Below, piece by piece: positions 23,050-38,559 of a stretch of DNA of 64,000 bases. The translations under genes and the position numbers were made by a program. This stretch comes from Neodontobutis hainanensis (lineage: Eukaryota > Chordata > Actinopteri > Gobiiformes > Odontobutidae). Under the pieces are notes generated by a model, which saw only the letters and a program-made list of their open reading frames with translations, was not told the origin of the DNA and did no database searches. Each line of letters begins with the position of its first letter. Position 1 is the stretch's first letter. Where the stretch lies: contig JALDNG010000436.1 in the NCBI GenBank assembly GCA_024349245.1, positions 124,001 to 188,000 of the forward strand. Direction: 5' to 3'.

Positions 23050-24833
23050 CACAATAAAAACTTTGAAAGTATTGAAATCAATTTTAAAAAGTTAACAGAT
23101 TACAAGTTATAAATGAAAAATACAAAGATAAAAATTGAACTAAAGATACCTCAAGAGTTGAACAATTTTCATATTTCTATAATAAAATAAATAAATATAC
23201 AGAGATGCAGTTTTGAAGAGCGCGCTAATTCACATCATGCAAAATCATATAAAAAGGTTCAATTTTCTTGTTGTTCAAAATTTTACGAAAAAAACTTATA
23301 TGAAATATCTTAAACTGCAAATGTTGAAAACTCGTAAATTGAAATTATATTTATTTTAAAATATTAGAAACATATCAAATATTGACCATAGTTACATCAG
23401 ATAGATCTACAAACGCTGATATCTAATTCAAAATACATAAATACCATTCCTTTTAATTTGTCACTCAGAACAATGAAGTGCTGTAATGATAAGATTGAAA
23501 TAATTATGTTGTAAAAAATTTACGGATTTAAAAATTCGATTAAAATATCAAAAATTCTTTTTTAACATCCAAAACACAATAACACTAATATTAAAGAATT
23601 AATTAATAAAAAAGGTTTATCTACAAATTAATTGCATACATCATCGTAACGCGCTTCAGTGTCATAAGCCTATCATAATTTAATATAATCACCATCCATC
23701 CCCGGAAATTTTTCAATTCTTTGACATACTAATTAGAATATAAATTAGGTAAAATTAACTCTTCATAAACGTGAAAATTATAAAAAAGTATCTTTGAATT
23801 TAAATGATCAATTTTGTGAATTAATAAACTATAATTCTGAAATTAACTTTATAATTTCAATAAAACCATTTTAATCTTTGCCTCGATTTGAATAAGCTAT
23901 AAATATTAAAATGTACTGAATTTGTAAGGAATATATCTTCATCCATAATCTCAACGTTAAACAATTCAAAAAGAGGAAATGAAAACAAAATAATCAAATA
24001 TTTTTAAATATTGATAAATGGCAACTAATATAAAAAAATATTATAAAACTATTAGAAACTTGCTTAAAAGAATTTATTATAATTAAACAGTTTGGAGCAT
24101 TTTTTGTTTGAAGTATGTGAGAAAATATAATATCTTTACGAAAGTAAATATTTTTCAAATTAATATTTACTCAAACAATGAAGGAAATACCTTGTTTGTT
24201 GATCTTGTACAGAGTATCTAACTAAATGAAAAAAATTTAATTCCCTAATCAATATGATTTATTCAAGAAAAATAGTGTAAATTTGATAAAATTATCAATC
24301 GTAATAGGATAATTTCATTATCAGAACACACTCAATGTTGTTTAAACAAAAAATTTAGTTTTTATTTAAAATTATAAAACGAAGATCAGAGCTAAAATAT
24401 ACCTTTAAAGCAACGTCAAAAAGTTCAATGTACTATTGAAGTAACTTAGATAATACATATGTATTTAATTTTTCAAATCTTGTGATATGAGCCTTAATTT
24501 ATAAATCGTATAATGTTGTTTGATTTCAAATTTGGCCACTTTAAAAAATGATGAATTTGAAATATTATCAATTTCAAAAAAAACAAATAATACAATTTGA
24601 GATTTTTATTTGAAAAATTAAAAATGTCAAAGTATTTGAATTATTTTAACAAGAAAATTTAAGTATTTAATAACTTTAATAAATGGAGACAGTTACAAGG
24701 TTAAAAATTGTGAAAAATCAAATTTATGTTACGGTTCATTAAAATAAACAGAAAATGGGGGAAAATATTTTTGTGAATTTTAAACAGTTAACTATTGAAC
24801 AATTTTATAAATGCTCATAATAACGTATTTAAT

Positions 24834-24858
24834 CTGTTAATATATATATATATAACAG
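24834..24858. repeat. TA microsatellite capped by CTGTTA/TAACAG
   Basis: A run of about seven TA units flanked by CTGTTA and its reverse complement TAACAG, so the whole unit can fold back on itself. Confidence 0.85.
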
Positions 24859-25477
24859 AAGTGAGAAAATATTACAAATTTAGAAAATTAGAAATCAATA
24901 AAATATTTTAAAAAGAAACTAATTTAATCATAAAAATCTAGGAAAATAAACGGCCTACCCTAACCCCTAGAGAATGAGGAATTTCCTATTTTGTTATTTA
25001 AAAGTCAGAATTTGAAATCATTTTTGAATAAAATGCTATCAATACAATAATATTAACCCTTAAAACATGAGATTTGTTTCGTAGGTTTATATAATTTATT
25101 TTACCATCATCGAAACATACGAATTGCGATTTTCAATAATTTAAATATTCATAAACGAAAAATTGTTAAATGGCCAATCCTGAGTTTTTATAAAAATTAT
25201 TTTCAGCCTTGTCACAAAGTTTTCAACAAAAAAAGTTAATCAGAAAAACAATTTAAAAATATCTTGATGAAAAGACTAAAAATATTTAACTTAGAGGATT
25301 ATATATCGCATCAGATTAAAAATATTTGGTTTTGTGATCATGTTCTTGTTTAGAGAATTATAAATCAATTTAGTTTAAATATATTCCAATGATGGTCAAA
25401 TAACTTTAAAAACCATAAAAATAAAAAGATATTGAATAATTTTTAACTGATAATCGATTATTACCATTTCTGTTTCT

Positions 25478-25560
25478 GGTTTGGCCCGATGCCTAGAAAG
25501 CATGAGCCCTGTCCTTCCTCTAAAGAGAACCTTAGAATTCGCGTTTTGATAACGTCAGTT
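25478..25560. other. Isolated 80-bp GC-rich patch
   Basis: A compact block near 50% G+C in DNA of about 20% G+C. The minus strand reads open for 53 codons, including R-T-G-L-M-L-S-R-H-R-A-K-P-E-T-E-M, and the plus strand reads L-A-R-C-L-E-S-M-S-P-V-L-P-L-K-R-T. An imperfect stem (GGCCCGATGC with GCATGAGCCC) is present. No family recognised. It could be an exon, a structured RNA or a small insertion. Confidence 0.35.
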
Positions 25561-28500
25561 AAAATAATCAAATTGAAAAATTTGACAAAATATTGATCAT
25601 ATTATCTTTAAAATTGTATCGTTAAGAACACTTAAAAATAAATTGAGTGATCAACTCAGGTGATTAGAGATGTTTAAAAATTGTTAACGAAATATTTTAA
25701 AACAAAGGTCATATTATATATCATTATTTCCAAAAGTTTTTATATCAAGGCTCTTTTTTTACGGATTTAATTTAAATTGATTTTAAAAAAGGTTGTCACT
25801 TTTAAAAATTTATTTCGTATCAAATAAATAAAGTTTCTTAAAAGTTTGAGATTTTTCAAAATATCCTCAGAAATGGAAATTATTACAAGCATAAAAAATT
25901 CAAAAAATAAATTTGTAAAAATAGTTCAAATAAGAGATTTTCTTCATATTTATTAATTTATTCTACATATTTAAAAATTTCTTAACTGTTAAAATTATTG
26001 AAAAATATTTGAATTGCCAACAGAATAAAGCTAATATTATTTTATTTTGAAACACAAATTTAGGTTAAAATATCCTGTAGAAATTGGGAAAAAATATTTT
26101 TATCTTCTTCATCAAACATGATTCATCAAGAAAGGCATAAGATAAAATAATTATTGATTAAATAAAATAAAAAAGTCTGAAAATCGCAATGTTAAACCAA
26201 AATTTTAAAATAAATTCAAAAATTCTAACGTCGGAAAAACAACGATATTTAATTCAATTATTTGACAAAATAAGAATAAACACAATCGAAAAACACCTTA
26301 TAACTGTTAAATTTGATTAAAAATTAATTTTTTTCGCTATTATGGGACAAAATATTCTCAAAACAAGTTGTGTTTGAAGATAAAATTCGAAATTCAATGA
26401 AAAAAATCCAATTTGTGGTTAAGTAAATATAAAGATACAATTATAAATAAATAAATATATTTTCAGTTAGAAATTCAGATATGAAAAATCTTTTTAAACG
26501 TAAATTTGGTTTCAAAAATTTAATTCCGAAGATAAAATAAGAATATAAAATTTAATATTTTACAACTGAACTATAATGGAACTTAACGTGAATAATACTG
26601 TTTAACTATCATAAAAATTTTTTATAATGACAAAAAATAATATAAAAACTTTATCGATTGAAATACATAAATATTAATTCAATAAAAAAATCATAAAGAA
26701 TTAAAAATTTTTTTTTAAATTATAATTTAAAATGTATTACATGCTAAACTTGAAGAATAAAAAATTAGAACTTCAATTGAAACGATAAAATAAAAAAAAT
26801 TATAAGTTTTAACATTTAATTGGCATGAAAATCTAATTATATTTATTTCAAAACTATAAAATTTATATTAATATAATTACAACATACTGAGCTTGAGGAA
26901 AATCAAGTGAGTAAATGTGATTATATATCTGATAAAAATTCGAAAGACAGTAAAATAGTCATACAGTTTATGTTAATATTAACATACGTCAAATAACTTT
27001 CGTAAATTTACGTAAGGGTGAAAAAATGAAAATTATTATAAAACGGATAAGCACGAAAAAATATACCAAAGGAGATTTAAAAGTAAACATGACAATTTGT
27101 GAAACAAAAAAAGCTGAATAAAATTTTCACCTGTAAAATTAAATTTTTTGATTTTTCATCATTTTAAAATTAATTTACTTGAAATATTTAAAGAGTTGAT
27201 AATTATCGTGTATATGTCAAACAATATCCAAATTTTTAAAATAACATCAAAAATTTGCAGAATATTGTGTGAAATATTTTTAACGATAGAATAATATGCT
27301 TAAACGTTGAAAATAAAGTTTGAAATATTTCCAAGTTATTCGTAATTTTGATGACAAAATATCGTTTTTGTCACAATAAAAAATGCTAATAGTCAACAAG
27401 AGTAAGGAATTTTTCTTCTAAAATGAAATCTTGCTTTAAAAAAAAGTTGATGAAACAATCAATTTAACTGAAGGATATTATTATGACATAAAAATATCTT
27501 GTTTCTGAAAAGATGTTTAATTAATCAGAACGAAAATTAAAAATGGCCGAATTTCAAAACGTTCAGCTCGCTCAATCACACAACATAATATGTGACTGAT
27601 TAAACGGTTCAGAAATATAAAAACTAGTAAAATTTTATCAAAAAAATAATTCACATAATAAAGGTTTATTTTACAATCAATCAATTAAATTGAACGTTTA
27701 TAAGAATCAAGAAACATAGAAAGAAAACTTATGAATAATAAATATCAGTCTAACAATAAATATTTAATAATATCTCCTAAAATAACAGAAATAAAGCTAT
27801 TTACACCTACTTCGAGAAAAATAACCCAAGTAGCAACAGATAGATACATATAAACAATAATCAACGCAGAATTTAATTAGTCTATTTATAGTACCGAAAA
27901 TATAATTATCTTTAACCACTTTTAGTCTAATTAACTCTGAGTTATCTTATAATGACAGATAGATGCTCCCATTAAATGCAGTAATAATATACTTTAGCCA
28001 CAGTCACAAATAATTTATGGGTTATAAACCTAACGAGTTTTTTTTCTTTAGAATTATTCATACATGTAATCACAAAATTTTTTCAATTCTATAGCATGTT
28101 TATCATATCTAATCAGATTTATTTTTATATGCATAAAGTTTCATAAAAATTATTCTAGAAGGTCGATTGAAAAATTAGTCTAATATTTATCAATAAATTT
28201 AATTAAGGCGTATCTCATTAATTATTTTCATTAATTTAAGGGTAGATAGATAATTGATGAATTAAAATTATTATTTCAGCAATAAATTTTAGTTGTTCAA
28301 AAATTAAAAGTAGAGAGTAATATCATTGATTCTTTTAAGAAAGAAAAATTTTCTCATTTATTAATTTTATTTTATTTTTGAGATGGTCAGTGAAATATAA
28401 TATATAAAGTTTAAAAAATAGAACTTAAAGGAATTTTTGACTCAAAAACAACAAATATGCAGAAATAATTGGCGGAACACATTAAAATAATTATTCATTG

Positions 28501-31500
28501 TTTTGATTGAGACAATAAGCATTTTAACTCGTTAGCTATGTACTTATCAATGTGGCTCTTTTAATTACATCAAAATTATACAATTATAGAAAATGATAAT
28601 TCTCAAATATTTTAACACCTGTAAATGTAGTTAAAAACTATTGTATTCAATGGAGAATAAACGTAATTTTTATGTATTTATTTCTTCATTGATAAATGAA
28701 ATAAAAACAAGAATTATTCATTAAAACTACAAATAAAGATGACTATGAATCAATTTCTAATTTCAGACATTATTAAATTAACTACCGAGAAAAGTAGAAT
28801 TTTAATCTGTTTATGATTATTTTTATATATATTCGAAACACTTCATTAAAACTGGAGATAGTTTTCGATACTATTTTCACAAAAATGCAAGTTTATTTTT
28901 TAATATAGAGGTTTGCAGTTTTGGTGATTTTATAAGATAACATTTTATGAACCTAAAACATTAAAATATACTGTTATGATGGTCGAACTCTTATTGAAAG
29001 CGAACCAACATATATAGTAAAACATTAATTGATGTAAAGATAAATTTAGCTCATTGAAATAATATTTATGGTAAGGATAATTTTATAAATATCAAATTTT
29101 AATTGTCATTTTGGATATAATAAAAAAAGTTATACCATAATGGCATGATAATCGTGTTTTCTTAATTATGAAATTCATAAATAAGATAAATATTATTTAA
29201 CTATTGTCTTCACATTCAATGTAATGAACAAAACTTTCGATAAAAATATAATAGTCGAAAAATAAATAACATACACCCATTCCATTTAAAAACATGAGTT
29301 TTTCATGGTGGCGATTATTAAGCTAATATACAATTGAAAAATTAGTAAAACAATTTTTCGATAATAACATTGTAAAATCAACAACGTGTCCCGCCTAGAC
29401 TTATTCATGTAACATTAAAGGCTGACTAGCAGGAAAATATTCATTTTAAATTGAGATTTTAATCATTTTCTTAAGATTGAATTTTTAGATCCAATCAGAC
29501 GTTGACATTTATTTGATAAAAATGTAAATTCTGACTATATATGGACACGGAAATAAAAATATTAAATAAATAATTTTTTGATTTTGGTGAAAGAATTCAA
29601 TGTAAAATTATAAGTTTTTAAATGATTTTTTTCAATGTAAATGTGATTTAATTTGTTTCATTCGACAATTTATTAAGTGTACATCATAATTTTGATTAAA
29701 AATATTTTTTCTCCACATAAATGCCCTTTTTGATGCCATATGAAATTAAATAATTTATCATAACCTATGATTTTTAGTTTATTACTCTTCTGTTATGCAT
29801 AGTTAATATATAGTGTTGATGATGTAGAAATTTAGCAATATTTAAATTGAAACATACTACGAACACAAGGAAAAGGTTTAATTGATTCGATTTCAGGTGA
29901 AAAAAATGAGTTGAAATTCATTCATATCTTAAATCAAACATTGATATTATTTTGACTATTAAGCTCTATGCCATCGATTTTGATTCATACTAGGTTGTGA
30001 GTATCTTATATTTCATTAAGCCTTATAAACCACAAGAGTCGAGGTTTCTACACAAAATAGAATTTATGTAAAAAAAAGAAAAATGGAAAGGTGAGAGGTA
30101 TATTATGGTTTTGGGACAAAACGAGTAATATATTTTGACAACAAAATAATGTTTGAAAATTAAGTAAATTGCAATTTAAAAATTTTTCACCATGAGTATT
30201 GCTTCAATAAAGTTTTAAAAACTGATAAAAAACAACCACAGTTTATAGAAGAATTAGTTTTCGTCAAGTTCTTTCAGTGTAATGCGTAAAGCATGCACAC
30301 TAGAAAAATATCGAGTTAATTTCAAGAAATTTACAGCTCAGTCCTATTTACTCAATTGATAAAATAATATTATAAATGAAAGCTTCAGATATCAATATAA
30401 TAATCTGATTAGAAATGAATAGCCTTTACATACAAGAATAAAACAACAATTTGCAAGAAAATATTAAAATAATACAAAATAAAGTATCGACTAGAAATTA
30501 AAACATTCAAAAACTATCATAAAATCAATTGAATGAATGCTTAAAAGAATGTAGGTTTTTTCTCGAAACAGCTTTACAATAAGTTTTAAAATTATAAAAC
30601 AAACTGAATAATTATAAAAAAATATTTAAAAACCTAAAAGCGACAAAAAACGCCAAAGGTAGATAATATAGCCTTTCATTTAAGAATAAGATAAACCAAG
30701 AAAGATTACTTTCGGCAATTTGAATCGCATCATAATACTGAAATTAAAAAGAAACAAAATTAAACCATACTCTGTATTACTTTTGCCCAAAATATTTTCC
30801 ACGATTATTCTGTTACTAATTTAAAAATTTTTATTTCGAAATTTTAGTGTTTCTTAGATCTGTTAAGAGATTTTGAAGATTTTTTCTCAAGTGCACTATA
30901 TTTGTCCTTAAACCATCTCATTCCATAAAGATTCAAACTTGTTTTAAATAAATATGGAATTAACTATTTTCAACGATTTTCCAGAGTGAATTCTGAGGTG
31001 TATTAATTCTAAAAACATACTATTATCTGCTTATTAAACTAAGTTTAATGCTGTTTCTCTTTTGTTACCGTCAATATATTTACATTTAAGATATTTCGTT
31101 TGTATAGACTGAAAAATATTTGATAAAGGTGATGACAAAATATAATTTATAAATGAAATTATAAAGACTGGATAAAGCCCTTTAATACATCATTCTGTTT
31201 GTAATTATAATCAAGTTTAAATTTTTACATCTAATACAACGTTTATTATCAAAAATTAGCAATATACGTCAATAGTTTGATTGAAAAATAAAATATAACA
31301 GATTATCAAGCTAGATAAAATCCAAAATAGATAGCATGCAGATTATAGACGATCGAAAATGTTTTCTCAATCAGAATTTGTAACTTTAATAACCTAATAA
31401 ATATATACTAAGTTATCGAAAGTCGATCTCAATTATCTATTCAAATTACTGATTTAAGTGATGCTAAAGTTACATTTATTTACACAAACACAGAATTTCA

Positions 31501-34482
31501 GACATTTAACAAATCGTCAAACTATAGTAATTGAATATCATATAAATATGTATATTTGAGTTATCAAGTTACAAAAAGTTGTTTTTATGTTATTAATGCA
31601 CAGAAAATGGAATCGAAAATAAATCATATCTGACCCTTATTTTCCAGAATATAGATCACAAGAAAAGAAGACTAACTTTATGAATTTACATATTGTTTGT
31701 CTAACTTTTTATCTGAATGAACGATACACTACAGAAGAACCAAATTCTATAAATAGGGCTGTTGGCATCTCAGAAGTTACTTATGCTGACAAAGTAAGGA
31801 ATGAATGTCCATTTTCTTAGTAGAAATCCTCAAAAATTTTAGATTTAATTCTCATTCTTAAATATTAGAAATCTACATCGAAAACGAATAAATCTTGTAA
31901 AATATGAACAATGACAGATGCTTCACAATTTCTTTCTTGAAGCAAATTTTAACATCAAGAATGTTTATTTTAAGAAAATCTAGTAAGGGTTCAAAAGATA
32001 CTTTTTTCAAACATCATAGCAGCACATCTACCTTTTAATCTCAAGATATATAAAGTAAGAAAGATATGTTTTTAAATCATTTACGAAATATCATAATTTA
32101 AAAAGAAAAGCGATAAAAAAATAAAACTACGATCTTGAAAATATTAGCGGGTATTTAACGATCTCTACTACATGATTATGATTAATGGTAAGCACTAGAC
32201 ATACTTTTATTTGAAGTTTAATGTATCACCAAAAAGTAAAAATATACATTCAGATTTTTTAGAGTTAAAGAAGTATCATGTCTTCAAAGTTGCTGATGAA
32301 ACGTATCAATCTTTAATAAATCAAAATAAATTCTTTCATATTAAATTAAAATACCAAGTTAGTTTATTTATTTTAGACTGAAATATCAAATTGAAATGCT
32401 TGAAAAGATTTTCTTTAATCAATGATGTAAATGCTTAGTTATTAAATATTTCGACAATAGTCATGAACATATTCTTGAGAAAATTATTCGTAGAATAAAT
32501 TTAGGTGAAATCTATGTTTTAGTTAAGATAAATATGTAGATTTAAATATTATTTGTCAAAGTTTATATGAAACGTTGAGGCATATAATTAGGCTTAAATA
32601 AAAATAATGCTGTAAAAATTTTTTCTGAGAAATATAAACAATTATTTTTAAAACCAATAAGAAAAACTAGAATGGAACTGATTAAAATAGTTAGATGTTT
32701 CCTATTTCCTTTTATTTAGTTATTCACAACCTCATAAAAATATGTAATAATTTATTTTTAACACAGAAATAGATTTCATTCATCAAATAGATCATCGAAG
32801 TAGGACATAATTATTTAAAAATAGTAAGAAAAAAGTGTTAAACGTTTTCATTGTGTTCAAGAAAAAACGTATTTAATATTTATAGGTAAAAATATACATA
32901 AGACAAATTAAATTGAAACCGGGTCATATTGACAAACTCTCAATCTATTCCTAAGAATACATAAAACGTTGAAGCTAAAACAAGATTCAGCATACCTCAA
33001 TGCTAGCTATGATTTTTAAAATTAATCAATGTTTTGTCGTGGGATTCTATATTTTAACAGGATATTTGACAAGTAGAACAAAAATATATGCGAATATAAA
33101 CTTTTAATACTATTTTTTATGCTGCGTCAATTACTTAAATTGATTTTTTATTTAATCTATGTTTTCATCACTTACATAAATTGCTAACACTTTAATGCTC
33201 AAGCTTAGAAAATTTAAAACCTCTATCAGAAATTAAAAAACACTAATTTTAAAGAACTTTTGAGGAAACTGCCTTGATATAGATACTTAAGAGAAAATAA
33301 AACGTTTATCACATAATTTAAGATGTGATAAAAAAACTCATAACAAAGTGTTAAAGTCAATTAAATTATGAATCTTTTGAAATAAATCAATGCAATAACG
33401 ATGCAATATTAATTTACCATAACTCTTTCCTGAATCAATATTTATATATTTCATGGATTCAGAATATCTGAACCAAGTTTTATTTTTTCAAATGAAAACA
33501 GTAAAACTTCTCTCTCACTTCAAGCAGAGTGTAAACCCGTTTAAGGTTAAAATTAAACAAATTCTTTCATTATTTAAAAATACGATGAAAATCACCAAAT
33601 AGATGATCTTAAATGTTATACCTAAATAAGTAATTAAGCAACAAAATTTTATTTTATCACTAAAAAATGTGTGAAAAATAAAAAATAACTCAAATTATGT
33701 AGGGAATAAATTTGAAACGCTATTGTAGACAATTCAACAAATTAAGACTTAATAATTAAAATGCTAAATCACCACATCGTACTTTTTATAGGTCATATGT
33801 TATGATTTTCTCTCAGAAGATACAATCTTCAAAATATTTAAATCAAGAAATTTTTGAAAATAATGTACATGAGTTGAACAGTAAAGCTATAAATTACAAA
33901 AAATATAAATGGCATTCAAAATATAAAAATCAAAGAAATTAAATCAGTATCAAACTGAAAATAAAAATATACTGAGGATATTACGTAAAATAATTTAAAA
34001 TAAAGAATTAAACTTGCCATTAAGATTCATCATAATTGATACCATCTTAACAGATTAAATAATGAAGATTGAAGTCAACATCAGAATTCATCGTATTTTG
34101 TGGGAATATTTTAAATTCACCAAAAGAAGGGTTGTTTTCTCAATAAATAAATCCAGGATTAAAAAGAATACAGATGTATAAACGTAAATATGATGACAAT
34201 ATTCTAACTTCACAACTTATCAGACTTATCTTTTCAAACACTAAAGCAAGTTATAACTCAAGGTTTTGCAAAAGAAACAAAAATAATTCAAATCACCTGT
34301 CAAAAGTTTAAATAATAAAACTGACAGCTCGATTTAATATCGTATTTCTCTAATCAGAATATTCAGGAAAAAATATGAAAAATATAAATGATATAAAATT
34401 AGTTTAAAAATAAAATGAAATAGTCCCAAGCTACTCTCTCTTCGATAAAAAACTCAAAAAAGTTAATCCTTCAGACTTTTAA

Positions 34483-34659
34483 TACTTTGAAGATTCTCCT
34501 TTTTCCGACGACCATACAACAAAAATACGATATACATACGCTTTTTTGAAACGAGGACCAATAATATTTGAACGAAACATAGAATGGTGCAAACAGAAAT
34601 GGTCATTTTTACATAAATTAAGACAATCTCAAATTCTGCTAGATATAAAGATAGAATGA
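34483..34659 (+). CDS. Coding-like open frame of 58 codons, likely an exon
   Basis: Open from after TAA 34480-34482 to TGA 34657-34659. It reads as a hydrophilic, compositionally normal protein (S-D-D-H-T-T-K-I-R-Y-T-Y-A-F-L-K-R-G-P, then E-R-N-I-E-W-C-K-Q-K-W-S-F-L-H-K-L-R-Q) in the middle of a desert. The minus strand over 34696-34463 is also open (77 codons, non-ATG) but is only hydrophobic; I judge the plus frame more likely. A 3' splice site at 34490-34491 (TTTGAAG) fits the frame. No start or family found. Confidence 0.25.
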   Translation, partial: YFEDSPFSDDHTTKIRYTYAFLKRGPIIFERNIEWCKQKWSFLHKLRQSQILLDIKIE

Positions 34660-35878
34660 GAACATATGGGTGGAGCTTACATACAACCAATACCACAAAT
34701 AATTTGGAAAATATTTTTTTTATTCTTTATAAACTTGAGTTTAAATTGGAAAAAGATCAAATTATTCAACATATCCTTTTTTAACTTGAAAAATTAAAAT
34801 TATAAATTGAAGGAATATTATTTTAAGTATTTTTTGTAATTAAAGCTTATCCCTCCTCTAGTTAAGCTAATAATTAATGAAGTTACCGATATTACTTGAT
34901 TATGTCTCCATAGTTTGTAGGAAGCAAAAAAATAAAAATAAGAAAACAGTGTCACATTTTAGGTTTGTGAATTGTAAAGTACCTTTGAAAATATATTCAT
35001 TTCATCAATCAGATAATACTCTTTAAATATGATTCCAGCAAAAATTTTGATGTGAGATAAAAATGGCACAATAAAGTAAAAAAAATTAAAAATGCATTTA
35101 TTTTAAAATATTTTTAAAATAATTTCAAAAAAATAAGAAAATGGTTTTTTGCAAATATTTTAATCCTATGCCTCATCAACGATAATGCGAAATAACTATC
35201 GAGGTTTGTAGAAATCATTCTAAAATTCTATCTTTTCAAATTATGATGAATATTTGTCTTTTCTATAAAATAGGAAGTTCGAAATTATATTTAAAAAAAT
35301 TACTGAAAATGATTTATTTTAACTTAGATGACAAATATTAACTATATCCCATTTAATAACGATAATAAATTTTTTATTTTTTATGAGAAATAATCCATGT
35401 TTGGTAAAATTGAATCTTAAAATATTTGTAAAACTACCAGTTAGAATGTATGAATATAAAAATAAATTTTCAATATTATATTTTATCATCATAATTGTTA
35501 ACTGATGTAAGAAGTATTATTTAAGTATTTAAAATAAAGTGAAAAAAATAATTTTTTCAACCCGTATTTGAAGAAAACGAATAAAAATCAATACATATCT
35601 AATACTTTGATAAAATTTCATCAATAAATGACTTAAACCTTTACTTTGACAAAAAATCTTTTTTTTATATTTTTAGAATTTTTCAATCAAGGAAATTTGA
35701 TAATATAAAATTTTAAAGCCATTCTTATAAAATACAACATTAAAATACTCAGTATAGATTAAAGTTATACCATAAATATTTTTGTGGACATTTTCCCCAA
35801 ATATAATATAAATTATAATAAATTTTTTGTATCCCATCTGATATAATAATCCTTTGATTTATCTTAACTATATTTTAA

Positions 35879-35907
35879 GAAATATAATAATTTTATTATT
35901 ATATTTC
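35879..35907. repeat. Perfect inverted repeat, 12-bp arms
   Basis: Arms 35879-35890 and 35896-35907 (GAAATATAATAA and its reverse complement) around a 5-base loop. Confidence 0.9.
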
Positions 35908-38559
35908 GAATTTTTATTGATTTGTAAAATTTTATTTCTTTCAAAATTCTAAAATAACACTAACATTTTAATAACTCAAAAAATACTTTCATTCAATCTA
36001 ACTTTATATTTTCAAAAAATGTGACACGTAAATAAAGCTTAAAAATATATGTAATATAATTTAAGATTTAATCAATTAGAAAAAAATGGGGATTAACCGT
36101 TCAAAAACTAATTCATCATTAATTCGTTAAATTACTTCAAATCCAAAGATGTATAATGAAATATCTTTGAAATTTTTCAAGTGATTATTTATTAAGTATA
36201 GAAATAAAAATAATTTTTATATTTTAAAAATGAGGTTAATATTCACTAAATTCTAATCAGTAAATCAAGGATGAAAAATTGAAAAATTTTACAATAACTA
36301 ACATTATAATGGTTTGTTATAAAGTCATGAAAATTTTAAAATATAAAACGAGGACATTTTTAAAACTTTAAAACGGTTATTACTAACTCAGAATCATAGA
36401 TACAATATTCAAGATCATTTAAAAACTATTTCATTCAGATTTTTTGAAGTGGATAAAGAAGATATTTTTAAAATAAAAGTCAATCAAAATTATTAATGAT
36501 TTTTGTAAAAAATTAAAAAATCATTTACAACGTTCTATAAGTATAATCTATTGGTATTATGCAATGTAAAATCTCTTTTATCACCTTAAAAATACCTATA
36601 ACCCGGAACATCGAAAATAACTGAATAAATAACTTTAAATGGCAGATTTGTAGAATAAGTCAGAGAACAAAAAATAAATCTAATTGCCATCAACGATGAA
36701 ACAAAAAAAATCGATTTTTATTGGAACTATTATGTCCGCTCCATTTTAAAAAACTTGAAATGTTAAACTGTCTTACAAAGCATATATGGAGCCAAATAAT
36801 ATACCGATATATTTTATCTTAAAAATCGAAAGATAAATCATAATTTATTCACTTATTTTTCTTTGGATTTTGAATTACTTATTGATGTCTTCAGTGCTAC
36901 AATCCTAAAATAAGTTTAAAAAGTTATGAGAAAATGCTGTATATACTCAGACTCACTTTGAGACAATATTTATCACAAGGAATTTCAAATCTACCTATAT
37001 CTCAAAAACCTGAATTTGTTTAACCCTAATAACCTATTTATTCACTTAAGATAATCGATTTTATGACGATGCAGGATTTTACATGCTTCACTATTGCCAC
37101 AAAAACCTGAAATGTTAGGTATCATCTCCTATTTTAAAGTAAAATAACACCGGGTATAAAAAATATGTGATATTTTGGATTTAAATAAATGATGATTTTA
37201 CATAATAAATGAAGGTTTGTGCATTTTTGAAAATACCTTCAAATAATTCGTTTAAGATTTATTAATGCTTTCATTACAATATCTATGATGTATATATGTT
37301 ATAAAAAGCGATATTCTAGAACTCACTTCCTGTTAATTTCGTGTTTTAAAACCAGGTTTTATTATTTTTATAATTTATTACTTCGAGTCCTCATCTCTAT
37401 CCAATAGATGAGTTTATTTTTCATGTTTATACGGAACGATTATTTATAGATCTTAAACATTTAAGTAAATTGGATAGAAAATATTCTAAATATGCCTTTT
37501 TAACATCATTATTTTTACTTTATACGTTTAAAATCGTTTAAATATGAAAACAAAGAAATGATTTAAAACTTTAAATGTTTTTAATTTGTGTTTGATGAAT
37601 ATTCATTTCATTTTTGTTTTGTAAATTTTTATAATTTCTATTTAATTTCGTTAAAATTAAAAAAGAAAATAATTATCAACAACTAGTCGAAAAAAATCGT
37701 TGGTATCTTCAAAAGAGAATTTATTTCACTGTAAAAAATAGTATTTTACAATGGAAAATTATATCACTTCATTTATTTAAAACAAACTTTAATAATACTA
37801 AATACATCGCTTTTCGCGTATCTTCAATTTAAATAATTTTTCAACAATACTCAAAACATACAGATTTTAAACGTAAATATATGCAATTATTCGATAAAAA
37901 AAAAATTTTTTTTCAAAGATAAATCATATAAAATAATTTCACCTGAAATTTTTCTGATTTAAAATATTGATCCATAATTAAATTAAAGAGTTCATTTTGA
38001 TTTATTCAATATATAATGCACATAGATTCAATAACTTTTTAATGAGCCCGTTAAATTTAGTTCATAGATTATCATATATTAAGTTCCACTTATATTATCA
38101 TGACATATCGAAAGGCCTCTGTGTAATGTCTAATTATTTAAATAAAAATTTTAGAATGAAAGTTACGTAAAAAGTTACTTTTGTAGTATTTATATTCAAA
38201 ACCTTTTCTGCTTAGAAATCCTTATTTATTCAAATACATAAAATATTTTAGGCTCTCTTCACCAACCTTATGAATCATGCTTAACGTGTACATTCAGCTT
38301 ATTCATGTTTGAGTTACAATTATTAAAAATAAAATAAACTTTGTGACAAATTAAATAGACTGATGAGTTTGTCAATTTTATTTTTTATTTTTGTGGAGAT
38401 TGAGAACTACTTTCATTCTAACCAGGTTAATTTTTGAAAAATATTGAAAATACATGGGAAATTTGATGTGAAAAATATTCTGAAAAAAACATTTCATAAC
38501 ATAAAATATAAATATCAAGAAAAAAGTGAAAAGTTAACAAACTGAATGAATAAATTATA

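Larger units (their letters stand above)
15282..34482. other. Very AT-rich gene desert
   Basis: About 19 kb of A/T-dominated sequence in which I see no supported gene, tRNA or mobile element. It contains TA microsatellites, hairpins and small G+C rises at 16030-16110, 22130-22190, 23640-23710, 24945-25000 and 25478-25560. The direct sequence CACAAGGTTGAA occurs twice, near 16250 and 16435. Confidence 0.4.

Noticed and set aside
24950..24966. Interstitial telomere repeat (CCCTAACCCC)
   Set aside because: Only about one and a half units; not an array.
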